Assembly (NCBI GenBank): GCA_044433365.1
Contig: JAWXTR010000024.1
Coordinates: 1 to 30,064, forward strand
Direction of reading: 5' to 3'
Origin: CAMQVM01 sp044433365
GTDB taxonomy: Bacteria > Bacteroidota > Bacteroidia > Bacteroidales > Rikenellaceae
DNA length: 30,064 nt
The position numbers were made by a program, and so were the translations under genes. The notes beneath the pieces are model-generated. The model was given only the letters and a program-made list of their open reading frames with translations. It searched no databases and had not been told where the DNA came from. This document shows positions 1 to 7,621 of the stretch, piece after piece (position 1 is the first letter of the stretch; each line of letters opens with the position of its first letter).

Positions 1-111
1 TATTTTTCACTATTAAATCTCAATATAGAACCACTATATTTTCGATTCAATAGCAAAAAATCTCATCTCCAATAGCACTATTAAAAATACACCAATAATT
101 ATTTTACCCTA

Positions 112-152
112 CTTAATTTCAATTTTTTGAAATTAAGGTATTTTTTTTTTTA
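112..152 (+). terminator. Intrinsic terminator of an upstream gene
   Basis: CTTAATTTCAA (112-122), a TTTT loop and TTGAAATTAAG (127-137) form a perfect 11-bp stem, closely followed by a T-tract of more than ten bases (140-151). The terminated gene must lie to the left of the window because no reading frame precedes it here. Confidence 0.7.
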
Positions 153-335
153 ACTTTTTTTTTAACTTATTAGTTATCAGTTAAAAGTGTAAGTAGGTGA
201 TAAAAATATTTTTTAATTTTTTTAAAATTATTAAATATTCAAAAATAATTATACTATTGATTTTTAGTTAGTTATGTATTAGTATAATGAACTAAAAATA
301 TTAATATGTAAAAAAAGAGTATTAATTTACTATCA

Positions 336-343
336 TATATTTG
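336..343 (+). promoter_or_regulatory. Candidate -7 element for the BspA-like gene
   Basis: TATATTTG matches the Bacteroidota -7 consensus TAnnTTTG. No good -33 TTTG box is seen about 19 bases upstream, so this is weak. It would give a leader of roughly 110 bases before the ATG at 463. Confidence 0.35.
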
Positions 344-462
344 GTGTTTTCAATAATTTTTTATAATATTGCAACGATATATTGGCTTTAAACTGACTTT
401 TTAGGAGGTGTATAGCCACTATAGTTTTGTGGATAATTATATAATATTAAATATTTTCAAAT

Positions 463-3400
463 ATGAAGAAAAGAACGATTGCCTTGTCAATGTTTGTAGC
501 ATTGGTAGCCTTTAGTAGTTGTGAGAAGTACGACGACTCATCTATTAAAGAGAGTATAGAGAATCTTACCGATAGGGTTGAGAGCTTAGAAGAAGCGTGT
601 GATAACCTAAATTCTAGCATCTCTTCTATCCAAACAATTGTAAATGCACTAGAGAACAATATCTCGGTAGTGACTGTAAACTCAGTAAAAGAGAATGGTG
701 TAGAGGTTGGTTATGAGATTGTTTTCTCTGACGGAAGCACTATTACAATCAAAAATGGTGCTGATGGTGCTGACGGTGAAGATGGTAAAGATGGTAACGA
801 TGGTAGTGATTTCTCAGGAAGCACAGGTTCATCTACTGTAATCGGTGTTGTTGAAGATAATGGCGTAGACTATTGGACTATCAATGGCGTATTCTTAACA
901 GATGCTGACGGTAACAAACTTCCTGTTACAGGTGCAACTCCTGTTATGGGTATCCAAGAAGAGGATGGTGTTAACTACTGGACAGTAAATGGTGAGTTTG
1001 TAACTAACGCAAACGGTGAGAAAGTTGCAGTTACAGGCGATTCAGTTTTTGCTTCAGAAGATGGTGTTGTTGTTGGCGAAGATTCAGTTACTTTCACACT
1101 TGCTGATGGTACAACTTTCGTTCTTCCTCTACTTGAAGAGTATTTAAATGGTATTAGCGATATTATTATCGACTCATATTCAAACCTTGTTAAAGGCGAA
1201 GATGGTATCTACTACCTACCTACAGGTTATTGCGATGGCGATAGAACAACAGACGAAGGTAATGATGGTATTATCGATGGTCTAGGTGCTACAGTTGAGG
1301 TTAATCTTCCTTTAGATGCTGTTGCATTTGAGGTAACAGTAATCAACAGCGATGGTACTAGTACAGATATCACTACTCGTGCAGCTGCTGTAAAAGAGTG
1401 GGATGTTACTGATGCTAAAATGGCTAGTGCTCTTTCAGACAAAATTCCAGCTTCGTTCAAGCTTAGAGCTTATAATGATGCCTCTCTTGCTCGCCTAACA
1501 GTTACTTGTTACGATAAAGATATGAATAGCGAGTCACGTGACTTCTTAGTGAAAGTTTACTCTGAGGCGGTGTTCAACTCTCCTATCGAGCCAGGTCAAT
1601 TAGATAAAGAGCTAGGTTATGGTGGTTACGAAAACTATACTGCTATTACATTCCCTGAGGGTTCTAAACTTAACTTAGATGATATTAACGTTCTTAAACA
1701 GATGACTGGTCTTTCTGGTGCTATCGATTTAAGTACAGTTTCGTTTGGTAATGGTGCTATGAATAGCTCTGCATTTGGTACAGAACTTACTTCAATGCCA
1801 AATATCTTTGGTGAAGATAGAACTGCTACTGTTGTAGAAAACACAGTGGAAACACCTGATGTATCTTTTAGTGCAAATACAAATATTACATCTGTAATTC
1901 TTCCAGCAGGTATTATCTCTTATGATGATTATGCGTTTATGGGTTGTGTTGCTCTTGAGTCTGTAACTATTGCAGGTGAGGGTAGTGCTACCGATGGTTT
2001 TGTTGGTGAAAGTGCATTTGAAGGTTGTACTTCACTAACTACAGTTGATGTTCTTGAGGGTGTTGTAACTATCAAGGAATCTGCATTTGAAGATTGTACT
2101 TCACTAAAAGCTATCGAATTACCAGAGGGTTTAACTACAATTGAAGATAATGCATTTGATTGTTGTACAGCGTTAACTACTTTAGTTCTTCCATCTACAG
2201 TTACAACTTTAGGTGATAATGTATTTAATGGTTGTTCAAATCTTAAAGAGCTTGCGCTTCCTGATAAACTAACATCAATTGGTTCGAATTCAATGCCAAA
2301 TAGCTTAGAGTCGGTTGTAATTCCATCTACAGTTACTTCATTAGATGCTCATGCGTTTGTAAATTGTGCAAGCATTTCATCTGTAACAGCTCCTGCTGTT
2401 TGTTCTACTGGTACTTCTATTACAGTTGGTGGAACGGCAATCAATACTCTATTTAAGTCTAGTTTAGCAAAAATCAAAACTTTTGTTGTTACAGGTAGTG
2501 GTTTAACTGCTATTCCAGATAATGGATTCGATGGATTTATTGCTCTTTCTACATTTGAAATTCCATCTACAGTTAAAACAATTGGAGCGAGTGCTTTCGA
2601 AGGTACTGCATTAGCTGGTGAGTTGGTAATTCCTTCAAAAGTTACTTCTATTGGTGCAACTGCATTTAAAGGTCTTACAAAAATAACTTCTGTAACTCTT
2701 CCAGCTTCATTAACTACTGTTGATGCTACTGCGTTTAGTGGTTGTACAGGTATTACTAAGGTTACTACTTCGTTGTTAAGATTTGGAACAGGTTCTACGT
2801 CTCCAGTATTGTCAGATATCTTTGCTGCTTCGGCTTCAAAAATTACTGAGGTTGTATTGACTGAAAATTCAAGTTTAACAACAATTTCTGGTAGTTCGTT
2901 TAGTGGATTTACAAATCTAAAAGAACTTACTATCCCATCTACAATTGTTACAATTGGTGGTAGTGCATTTAAAAATACAGGTTTAACTTCTGTAACTATT
3001 TCAGAAGGTGTTGAAACAGTTGCTGCTAATGCTTTTGCAAACTGTCCACTTACTGAGGTTACTCTTCCATCTACATTAACTTCTATTGATGTTACATCAT
3101 TTGACGGTGTATCTACAATTACTACAGTTAATACATCTGATCTTACTTATGGTGGACTTTCTTTAGGTGAAATATTTGCTGATTCTAAAACAAGTATCTC
3201 TACTGTTAATGTAACTGGTGATATTACTTCTATTGCAGGTGCTGCATTCGATGGATTTACAGCTCTTACAGCGTTTGAAATCCCTGCAACTGTAACATCT
3301 ATTGGAAATTCAGCATTCAAAAATACTGCTTTAACTGCAATTGAGATTCCTGCTTTAGTTGCAACAATTGGTAATTACGCATTTGTTAATACTGCAATCT

Positions 3401-4110
3401 CTGCATTAGAAATCCCTGCTTCGGTTACTTCAATCGGAAATAGTGCTTTTGCTAATACAGTACTTACTTCAATCGAAATTCCTGCTACAGTAACATCGGT
3501 TGGTACTAGTGCATTTGGTGGTATTTCAACATTAACTTCTGTTGTAGATTACAGCGCTGCTGCTTATTCTTCTACTGCTTCAGATTCTCCATTCTATGGT
3601 TCTGCTAATATCGAAGAGGTTACTATCTATGCAAGTAAAAATGGTAACTTTGCTACTGCTTATGCAAGTTCTATTGATTCTATTACAACGGTTAATCTGT
3701 TAGAAGATGTTGCAGATAGCGATGGAAATGTGGTATCTGTTTCTATATCTGCTAATGCCTTTAGAGAATTAACAAGTTTGAAATCTATAACTCTTCCTGC
3801 TAATGTAGCTGCTGTGGGAGCAAATGCTTTTTATAGCTGTTCATCTTTAGAAAATGTAGAATTATCTAGTGCAACGAAATCAATTGGAACTTTATCTTTT
3901 GCACTGTGTTCTAATTTGAAAACATTTACTATTCCTCATAGTGATAGCATTCCATATGCTGATAACGCTTTCTATTTGGGTTATGGTGTAAAAGCTGAAG
4001 CAAGAACATTGTATGTTCCTACTGATAGAGTTGATGCGTTTATGAAATCAAATTGGTATAGTGCTGATGGTTCAGATGGTAAATTCTCTACAGTTGAAGC
4101 TATCCAATAG
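463..4110 (+). CDS. BspA-like leucine-rich repeat surface lipoprotein
   Basis: A 1215-residue predicted lipoprotein. Residues 1-20 are a type II signal peptide with the lipidated Cys at 20 (AFSSC); the following residues E-K-Y-D-D resemble the lysine/acidic lipoprotein export signal reported in some Bacteroidota, suggesting surface exposure. Residues ~28-66 look like a coiled coil, 99-116 form a short collagen-like G-x-D run, and ~126-192 hold two copies of a ~34-residue unit built around DGV-(D/N)-YWT-(I/V)-NG, as in DUF4988-type N-termini. From ~470 to ~1180 there are many LRR_5/BspA repeats of the form LTS-(V/I)-xIP-xTVTSIG-xxAF-xxC. The family is linked to adhesion and host or surface binding; ligand is unknown. 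No enzyme domain and no type IX sorting domain is evident at the C-terminus. The gene is monocistronic: AT-rich leader upstream, strong terminator downstream. The ATG at 463 is chosen because it starts directly at the signal peptide. Confidence 0.85.
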   Translation: MKKRTIALSMFVALVAFSSCEKYDDSSIKESIENLTDRVESLEEACDNLNSSISSIQTIVNALENNISVVTVNSVKENGVEVGYEIVFSDGSTITIKNGADGADGEDGKDGNDGSDFSGSTGSSTVIGVVEDNGVDYWTINGVFLTDADGNKLPVTGATPVMGIQEEDGVNYWTVNGEFVTNANGEKVAVTGDSVFASEDGVVVGEDSVTFTLADGTTFVLPLLEEYLNGISDIIIDSYSNLVKGEDGIYYLPTGYCDGDRTTDEGNDGIIDGLGATVEVNLPLDAVAFEVTVINSDGTSTDITTRAAAVKEWDVTDAKMASALSDKIPASFKLRAYNDASLARLTVTCYDKDMNSESRDFLVKVYSEAVFNSPIEPGQLDKELGYGGYENYTAITFPEGSKLNLDDINVLKQMTGLSGAIDLSTVSFGNGAMNSSAFGTELTSMPNIFGEDRTATVVENTVETPDVSFSANTNITSVILPAGIISYDDYAFMGCVALESVTIAGEGSATDGFVGESAFEGCTSLTTVDVLEGVVTIKESAFEDCTSLKAIELPEGLTTIEDNAFDCCTALTTLVLPSTVTTLGDNVFNGCSNLKELALPDKLTSIGSNSMPNSLESVVIPSTVTSLDAHAFVNCASISSVTAPAVCSTGTSITVGGTAINTLFKSSLAKIKTFVVTGSGLTAIPDNGFDGFIALSTFEIPSTVKTIGASAFEGTALAGELVIPSKVTSIGATAFKGLTKITSVTLPASLTTVDATAFSGCTGITKVTTSLLRFGTGSTSPVLSDIFAASASKITEVVLTENSSLTTISGSSFSGFTNLKELTIPSTIVTIGGSAFKNTGLTSVTISEGVETVAANAFANCPLTEVTLPSTLTSIDVTSFDGVSTITTVNTSDLTYGGLSLGEIFADSKTSISTVNVTGDITSIAGAAFDGFTALTAFEIPATVTSIGNSAFKNTALTAIEIPALVATIGNYAFVNTAISALEIPASVTSIGNSAFANTVLTSIEIPATVTSVGTSAFGGISTLTSVVDYSAAAYSSTASDSPFYGSANIEEVTIYASKNGNFATAYASSIDSITTVNLLEDVADSDGNVVSVSISANAFRELTSLKSITLPANVAAVGANAFYSCSSLENVELSSATKSIGTLSFALCSNLKTFTIPHSDSIPYADNAFYLGYGVKAEARTLYVPTDRVDAFMKSNWYSADGSDGKFSTVEAIQ
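1870..3990 (+). repeat. Coding tandem LRR_5 (BspA) repeats
   Basis: The reading frame carries a long succession of ~23-residue leucine-rich units, and at DNA level short phrases such as CCATCTACAGTTAC recur (for example around 2194, 2323 and 2563). Some units are incomplete or separated by longer inserts carrying a phrase like IFADS or LFKSS. The repeats make this gene a candidate for copy-number change by recombination. Confidence 0.75.
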
Positions 4111-4154
4111 TACACAAACATAATTTTGAATTAATCAAAATTAAAATATTTTTT

Positions 4155-4187
4155 AAGCTCCGATATATATATATCGGAGCTTTTTTT
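4155..4187 (+). terminator. Strong intrinsic terminator after the BspA-like gene
   Basis: A perfect palindrome AAGCTCCGATATAT / ATATATCGGAGCTT (4155-4182) is followed by a run of T (4181-4187). It sits 45 bases after the stop codon and should end the BspA-like transcript. Confidence 0.9.
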
Positions 4188-4248
4188 AGGTCTGTTTTAA
4201 TGAAAGTAACCATTGCAAATAAGCCGTTATGGTGCTATTGCAAAACTC

Positions 4249-4307
4249 CGTAGAGAGGATAGGTCTATAGTCTGTATGTTTTAGACGATGTACACATCGT
4301 CTCTACG
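4249..4307. repeat. REP-like imperfect inverted repeat
   Basis: CGTAGAGA (4249-4256) is matched by TCTCTACG (4300-4307), and the right part holds a tight hairpin AGACGATG-taca-CATCGTCT (4283-4302). The outer ends and the inner hairpin overlap on the right side, which looks like a decayed or deleted copy of a REP-type element of the form GTAGAGACGATG...CATCGTCTCTAC. It lies between the terminator and the mnmA promoter. Confidence 0.5.
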
Positions 4308-4312
4308 CGTGC

Positions 4313-4343
4313 TTGTTAATGAAAAGATAAATTGTTAATTTTG
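4313..4343 (+). promoter_or_regulatory. Promoter of mnmA
   Basis: TTG (4313-4315), 20 bases, then TAATTTTG (4336-4343), matching the Bacteroidota TTG...TAnnTTTG promoter. Transcription would begin near 4350, leaving a leader of only about ten bases before the ATG at 4359. Confidence 0.6.
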
Positions 4344-4358
4344 TAAAAAAAACAATCG

Positions 4359-5402
4359 ATGAAAAAAATATCAGTAGGAGTAAGCGGAGGAGTAGATAGC
4401 GCAGCGACGGTGTTAATGCTAAAAGAGTTGGGTTATGAGGTGTATGGTGTGCGGTTTGCAGTAAATCAGACTGATTACAGAAACAATTTACTTGACAACT
4501 CAAATCTATCCGAACGTTTAGATATAGAAATAAACGAGGTGGATATAACACAAACCTTTGAAAAAAAGATTATAACCCCTTTTATCGACTCTTACCTATC
4601 GGGGCGTACTCCCTCGCCTTGTGTTGAGTGTAACTGCTCGATAAAATGGGATGTAATAGAGCAAAACGGGGCAAAAATCGGTGCTCAAAATTGGGCAACA
4701 GGTCACTATGCTAGAGTCGTAGAGCATAATGGTCTCTATTATGTGGCAAAGGGTGTCGACCCTGTAAAGGATCAATCCTACTACCTTTGGCAGCTAAGCC
4801 AATCCACCTTAAAAGGTGCTATAATGGTGCTTGGCGATAAGCGTAAAGAGCAGATTAAAGAGTTTATGTTTAAAAAAGGGTATAGAGAGCTTTCTTCTAA
4901 AAAGGAGAGTATGGGGGTCTGTTTTTTGGGTCGAGGAGGTTACAAAGAGCTTTTAAAAAGTAGAGTTGATAATATCGAGCGACTAGAGGGGGGTGAAATA
5001 GTTGATAGAGATGGTAGAGTAGTGGGTAGGCACGATGGTTATCCTTTCTACACCTTAGCGCAGCGAAAAGGGTTGGGATTAGTGCGTCCAAATTGTGTAG
5101 TTGCAGTGGATTCAGAGCGTAATAGATTGATTGTAGGCGACGAAAATGAGCTATATTGCTCTACTTTTCGTGTAAAAAATTATAAATTTGTTTGCCTTGA
5201 TGAGGTAATGGATAGTAAGCGATTGGAGGTGAAAGTTAGAGGTGTTGGTTGGAATCCAGAGGGGTATTGTAAGGTAGATATTGTTGATGGTAACTCATTG
5301 ATTGTTAATCTATTATCTAGCAGAGCATGGGCGGTAAGTAGTGGTCAACCCGTGGTGTTCTACATCGACGATAGAGTAGTTGGAGGTGGTTATATCATAT
5401 AG
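4359..5402 (+). CDS. mnmA: tRNA-specific 2-thiouridylase MnmA
   Basis: ATP-dependent sulfur transfer to U34 of the wobble position in tRNAs for Lys, Glu and Gln. The N-terminal PP-loop SGGVDS is at residues 9-14; the first catalytic Cys is expected at C88 in TPSPCVECN and the second at C188 in MGVCFLG; ATGHYAR (113-119) and KDQSYYLW (137-144) are family blocks, and the C-terminal beta domain ends in SGQPVVFY...GGGYI. At 347 residues it is slightly short compared with the usual 355-370. The first-Cys block is followed by a further Cys pair (VECNC), unlike the classic D-x-L-C-N form of E. coli; this variant is seen in Bacteroidota, which often carry more than one MnmA paralogue. It is transcribed alone from a promoter just upstream with a very short leader. 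Confidence 0.93.
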   Translation: MKKISVGVSGGVDSAATVLMLKELGYEVYGVRFAVNQTDYRNNLLDNSNLSERLDIEINEVDITQTFEKKIITPFIDSYLSGRTPSPCVECNCSIKWDVIEQNGAKIGAQNWATGHYARVVEHNGLYYVAKGVDPVKDQSYYLWQLSQSTLKGAIMVLGDKRKEQIKEFMFKKGYRELSSKKESMGVCFLGRGGYKELLKSRVDNIERLEGGEIVDRDGRVVGRHDGYPFYTLAQRKGLGLVRPNCVVAVDSERNRLIVGDENELYCSTFRVKNYKFVCLDEVMDSKRLEVKVRGVGWNPEGYCKVDIVDGNSLIVNLLSSRAWAVSSGQPVVFYIDDRVVGGGYII

Positions 5403-5442
5403 TAATCAGTAATGAAAAATAGGTTTTAATTTTAATAAACTA

Positions 5443-5473
5443 TTGCATATTTAATTTATTATGTTTAAATTTG
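5443..5473 (+). promoter_or_regulatory. Promoter of the etfB-etfA module
   Basis: TTG (5443-5445), 20 bases, TAAATTTG (5466-5473). This fits the Bacteroidota promoter pattern and gives a leader of about 100 bases before etfB. Confidence 0.55.
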
Positions 5474-5543
5474 GCTGTTTATTATTTGATAATTAAAAGG
5501 TATGTGTAGGTTTAGTGTACTTCTAAAATCTGCACAATTATTT

Positions 5544-5570
5544 AGAGAATTTTCTATAAATTCTCTTTTA
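5544..5570 (+). promoter_or_regulatory. Leader hairpin just before etfB
   Basis: AGAGAATTT (5544-5552), 5-base loop, AAATTCTCT (5558-5566), then TTTTA. The stem ends about 15 bases before the etfB ATG. It could be a weak attenuator or an initiation-region hairpin; it could also be a leftover terminator of mnmA. Confidence 0.4.
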
Positions 5571-5581
5571 ATAACTTATAT

Positions 5582-6457
5582 ATGGATAAAACTATAAAAA
5601 TTGTAGTGCTTGCAAAGCAAGTACCCGACACTAGAAATGTGGGTAAGGATGCTATGAAGGCGGATGGTACGGTAAATCGTGCCGCTTTGGAGGCAATCTT
5701 CAACCCAGAGGATTTAAATGCTTTAGAGGTGGCTCTATCTATTAAAGATAGATATCCTGCAACTATCACAATCTTAACTATGGGTCCTTCACGTGCTGCT
5801 GAGGTAATTCGTGAGGGTTTGTATCGTGGTGCCGATGGTGGTGTACTACTGACCGATCGTAAATTTGCAGGTTCTGATACTTTAGCAACCTCTTATGCTC
5901 TATCTTCTACCATTAAAAAAATGGAGTGTGACATAATAATCGCAGGTCGTCAAGCTATCGATGGTGATACAGCGCAAGTTGGACCTCAAGTGGCTCAAAA
6001 GTTAAATCTTCCTCAAATTACCTATTGCGAAACAGTAGAAAAGATTGAAAACGGCACTATTACAGCTGTTCGTCGCCTTGAAAATGGCGTTGAAACAGTA
6101 GAGGGTCAGCTTCCACTTCTTCTAACTGTAAATGCTTCGGCTCCTGAGTGTCGCCCACGTAATGCTAAGCTGCTTATGAAGTTTAAACATGCAGTAACTG
6201 CTTCGGAGGTGCAAGATTCGGCTGAAGATTATTTTGCTGATATTCGCAAAGAGCGTGCCTACCTAAATATTGCTGAGTGGGGAGCCGACGATATTGACGC
6301 TGATAGCGAGCAACTAGGTTTGTCGGGTTCGCCTACAAAAGTGAAGAAAATCGAAAATATCGTATTTACAGCTAAAGAGGCTAAGCTTCTTACCTCGTCG
6401 GATAGTGATATGGAGGGTCTTATTCAAGAACTTATTGCAAATCACACTATTGGCTAA
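5582..6457 (+). CDS. etfB: Electron transfer flavoprotein, beta subunit
   Basis: Small subunit of the FAD/AMP- or two-FAD-containing electron transfer flavoprotein that pairs with acyl-CoA dehydrogenases. The N-terminus has the family phrase VVLAKQVPDT (8-17), NPEDLNALEVAL (41-52) follows, and the nucleotide-binding loop reads AGRQAIDGDTAQVGP (121-135). The DGDTAQVGP form resembles EtfB of anaerobes, including flavin-bifurcating ETFs, rather than the DDDxNQTGQ form of mitochondrial-type ETF; bifurcation itself is only an inference. At 291 residues it is a little longer than the usual 250-265. It is followed after 23 bases by etfA and then by an acyl-CoA dehydrogenase, so the three probably work as one electron-transfer unit in the cytoplasm. 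Confidence 0.93.
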   Translation: MDKTIKIVVLAKQVPDTRNVGKDAMKADGTVNRAALEAIFNPEDLNALEVALSIKDRYPATITILTMGPSRAAEVIREGLYRGADGGVLLTDRKFAGSDTLATSYALSSTIKKMECDIIIAGRQAIDGDTAQVGPQVAQKLNLPQITYCETVEKIENGTITAVRRLENGVETVEGQLPLLLTVNASAPECRPRNAKLLMKFKHAVTASEVQDSAEDYFADIRKERAYLNIAEWGADDIDADSEQLGLSGSPTKVKKIENIVFTAKEAKLLTSSDSDMEGLIQELIANHTIG

Positions 6458-6480
6458 TCTACAAAAAAACTGAATTTATT

Positions 6481-7500
6481 ATGAATAACATATTTGTATA
6501 TTGTGAAATAGCTGAGGGAAAAGTTGCCGATGTAAGTTGTGAACTTTTAACCAAAGCCTCGCAGCTTGCCGCAGAATTGGGGTGTAAAACTGAGGCTTTA
6601 GCTATCGGTCATAACCTTAATGGTATTGAAATGGAGCTTGCTAAGTATGGTGCTGATATTGTACATGTTGCTGATGATGCTGAGCTTTATCCTTATCGTA
6701 CTCTTCCTCATGCCTCTATAGTTTGTGGAATCTTTAAAGAGGAGCAGCCACAAATTGCCCTTTTTGGTGCTTCGACTCTTGGTCGTGACCTTGCACCTCG
6801 TATCTCTTCGGAGCTTCATAGCGGACTAACTGCCGACTGTACCTCTCTAATTATTGGTGAGCATACCGATGCTCGTACAAAAACAGAGTATAAAAATCTG
6901 CTTTATCAAATCCGCCCTGCTTTTGGTGGAAATATCATAGCAACCATTATTAACCCTGACCACCGCCCACAGATGGCTACAGTGCGTGAGGGTGTGATGA
7001 AAATGGAGGTGAAAGAGAATGCTCCTGCTGCTGAGGTTAAGGTTGTAGATTTCAAGAAATATCTAAAAGATGGCGATTTTGCTGTTAAAATCATCGACCG
7101 TCAAATTGCTGAGAATAAAATCGATATTAAAGGTGCTCAAATCGTTGTTGCTGGCGGTTATGGAGTGGGTTCGAAAGATAATTTCGATAAGCTTTTTGAG
7201 CTTGCTGCGCTTTTGGGTGGTGAGGTTGCTGCCTCTCGTGCTGCTGTAGATGCTGGCTATTGTGAGCATGCTCGCCAAGTGGGACAAACTGGTGTAACTG
7301 TGCGTCCTAAGCTATATATCGCTTGCGGTATCTCTGGTCAAATCCAACATACTGCTGGTATGGATCAATCTGCTATGGTTATCTCTATCAATAACGACCC
7401 ACAGGCTCCTATCAATAAAATTGCCGATTATGCAATTGAGGGGGATGTGATGGATGTAGTAGGTAAAATGATTAAGCATTACAAACATAACACAAAATAG
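6481..7500 (+). CDS. etfA: Electron transfer flavoprotein, alpha subunit
   Basis: Large ETF subunit that binds the electron-accepting FAD. Residues ~1-190 form the N-terminal ETF domain; the C-terminal FAD domain contains GGYGVGSKDNF (225-235), a TGVTVRPKLYIACGISGQIQH stretch whose core GISGQIQH is at 283-290, and the AGM...INNDPQAPI segment that normally contacts FAD. Length 339 is typical. It starts 23 bases after etfB and very likely shares its transcript. The next gene, an acyl-CoA dehydrogenase, lies 121 bases downstream. Confidence 0.94.
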   Translation: MNNIFVYCEIAEGKVADVSCELLTKASQLAAELGCKTEALAIGHNLNGIEMELAKYGADIVHVADDAELYPYRTLPHASIVCGIFKEEQPQIALFGASTLGRDLAPRISSELHSGLTADCTSLIIGEHTDARTKTEYKNLLYQIRPAFGGNIIATIINPDHRPQMATVREGVMKMEVKENAPAAEVKVVDFKKYLKDGDFAVKIIDRQIAENKIDIKGAQIVVAGGYGVGSKDNFDKLFELAALLGGEVAASRAAVDAGYCEHARQVGQTGVTVRPKLYIACGISGQIQHTAGMDQSAMVISINNDPQAPINKIADYAIEGDVMDVVGKMIKHYKHNTK

Positions 7501-7559
7501 GTGTGAATAGGTTTTTAACTCTTCTTTTTTAGAGTTTATACCGATATATTTCATGCTAA

Positions 7560-7606
7560 AGGGTATTTCTAAAAATCAAATATAACTAAATTATTAGAAC
7601 TCCCCT
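7560..7606 (+). repeat. AGGG(A)ACTTCT...TTAGAACTCCCCT hairpin repeat, copy 1
   Basis: AGGGTATTTCTAA at the left pairs imperfectly with TTAGAACTCCCCT (7594-7606) at the right across an A/T-rich loop. Closely similar inverted repeats occur at 9970-10015 and 24444-24489. This copy ends 15 bases before the ATG of the acyl-CoA dehydrogenase, so it lies in the leader of that gene. Confidence 0.55.
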
Positions 7607-7621
7607 TAATACATAAAAATT

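Larger units (their letters stand above)
1..462. other. AT-rich intergenic region before the BspA-like gene
   Basis: No credible gene is seen in these 462 bases. The stretch contains a perfect hairpin with a T-run (112-152, terminator of a gene left of the window), long A/T homopolymer tracts, an inverted repeat ATTTTTAGTT (260-269) / AACTAAAAAT (290-299), and a candidate promoter near 336-343. An AGGAGGTG string at 403-410 looks like a Shine-Dalgarno site but lies over 50 bases from the next ATG and does not precede a convincing reading frame. Confidence 0.7.

Noticed and set aside
260..299. Inverted repeat ATTTTTAGTT/AACTAAAAAT
   Set aside because: Only ten A/T-rich pairs with a 20-base loop in a very AT-rich region; expected by chance.
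403..410. AGGAGGTG as a Shine-Dalgarno site
   Set aside because: It is more than 50 bases from the BspA ATG, and the GTG-started frame after it is only about 35 codons and overlaps the real gene out of frame; Bacteroidota genes here show no such sites.
1870..3990. Possible CRISPR-like direct repeats
   Set aside because: Repeats are degenerate, in frame and encode leucine-rich units; spacing and sequence do not fit a CRISPR array.
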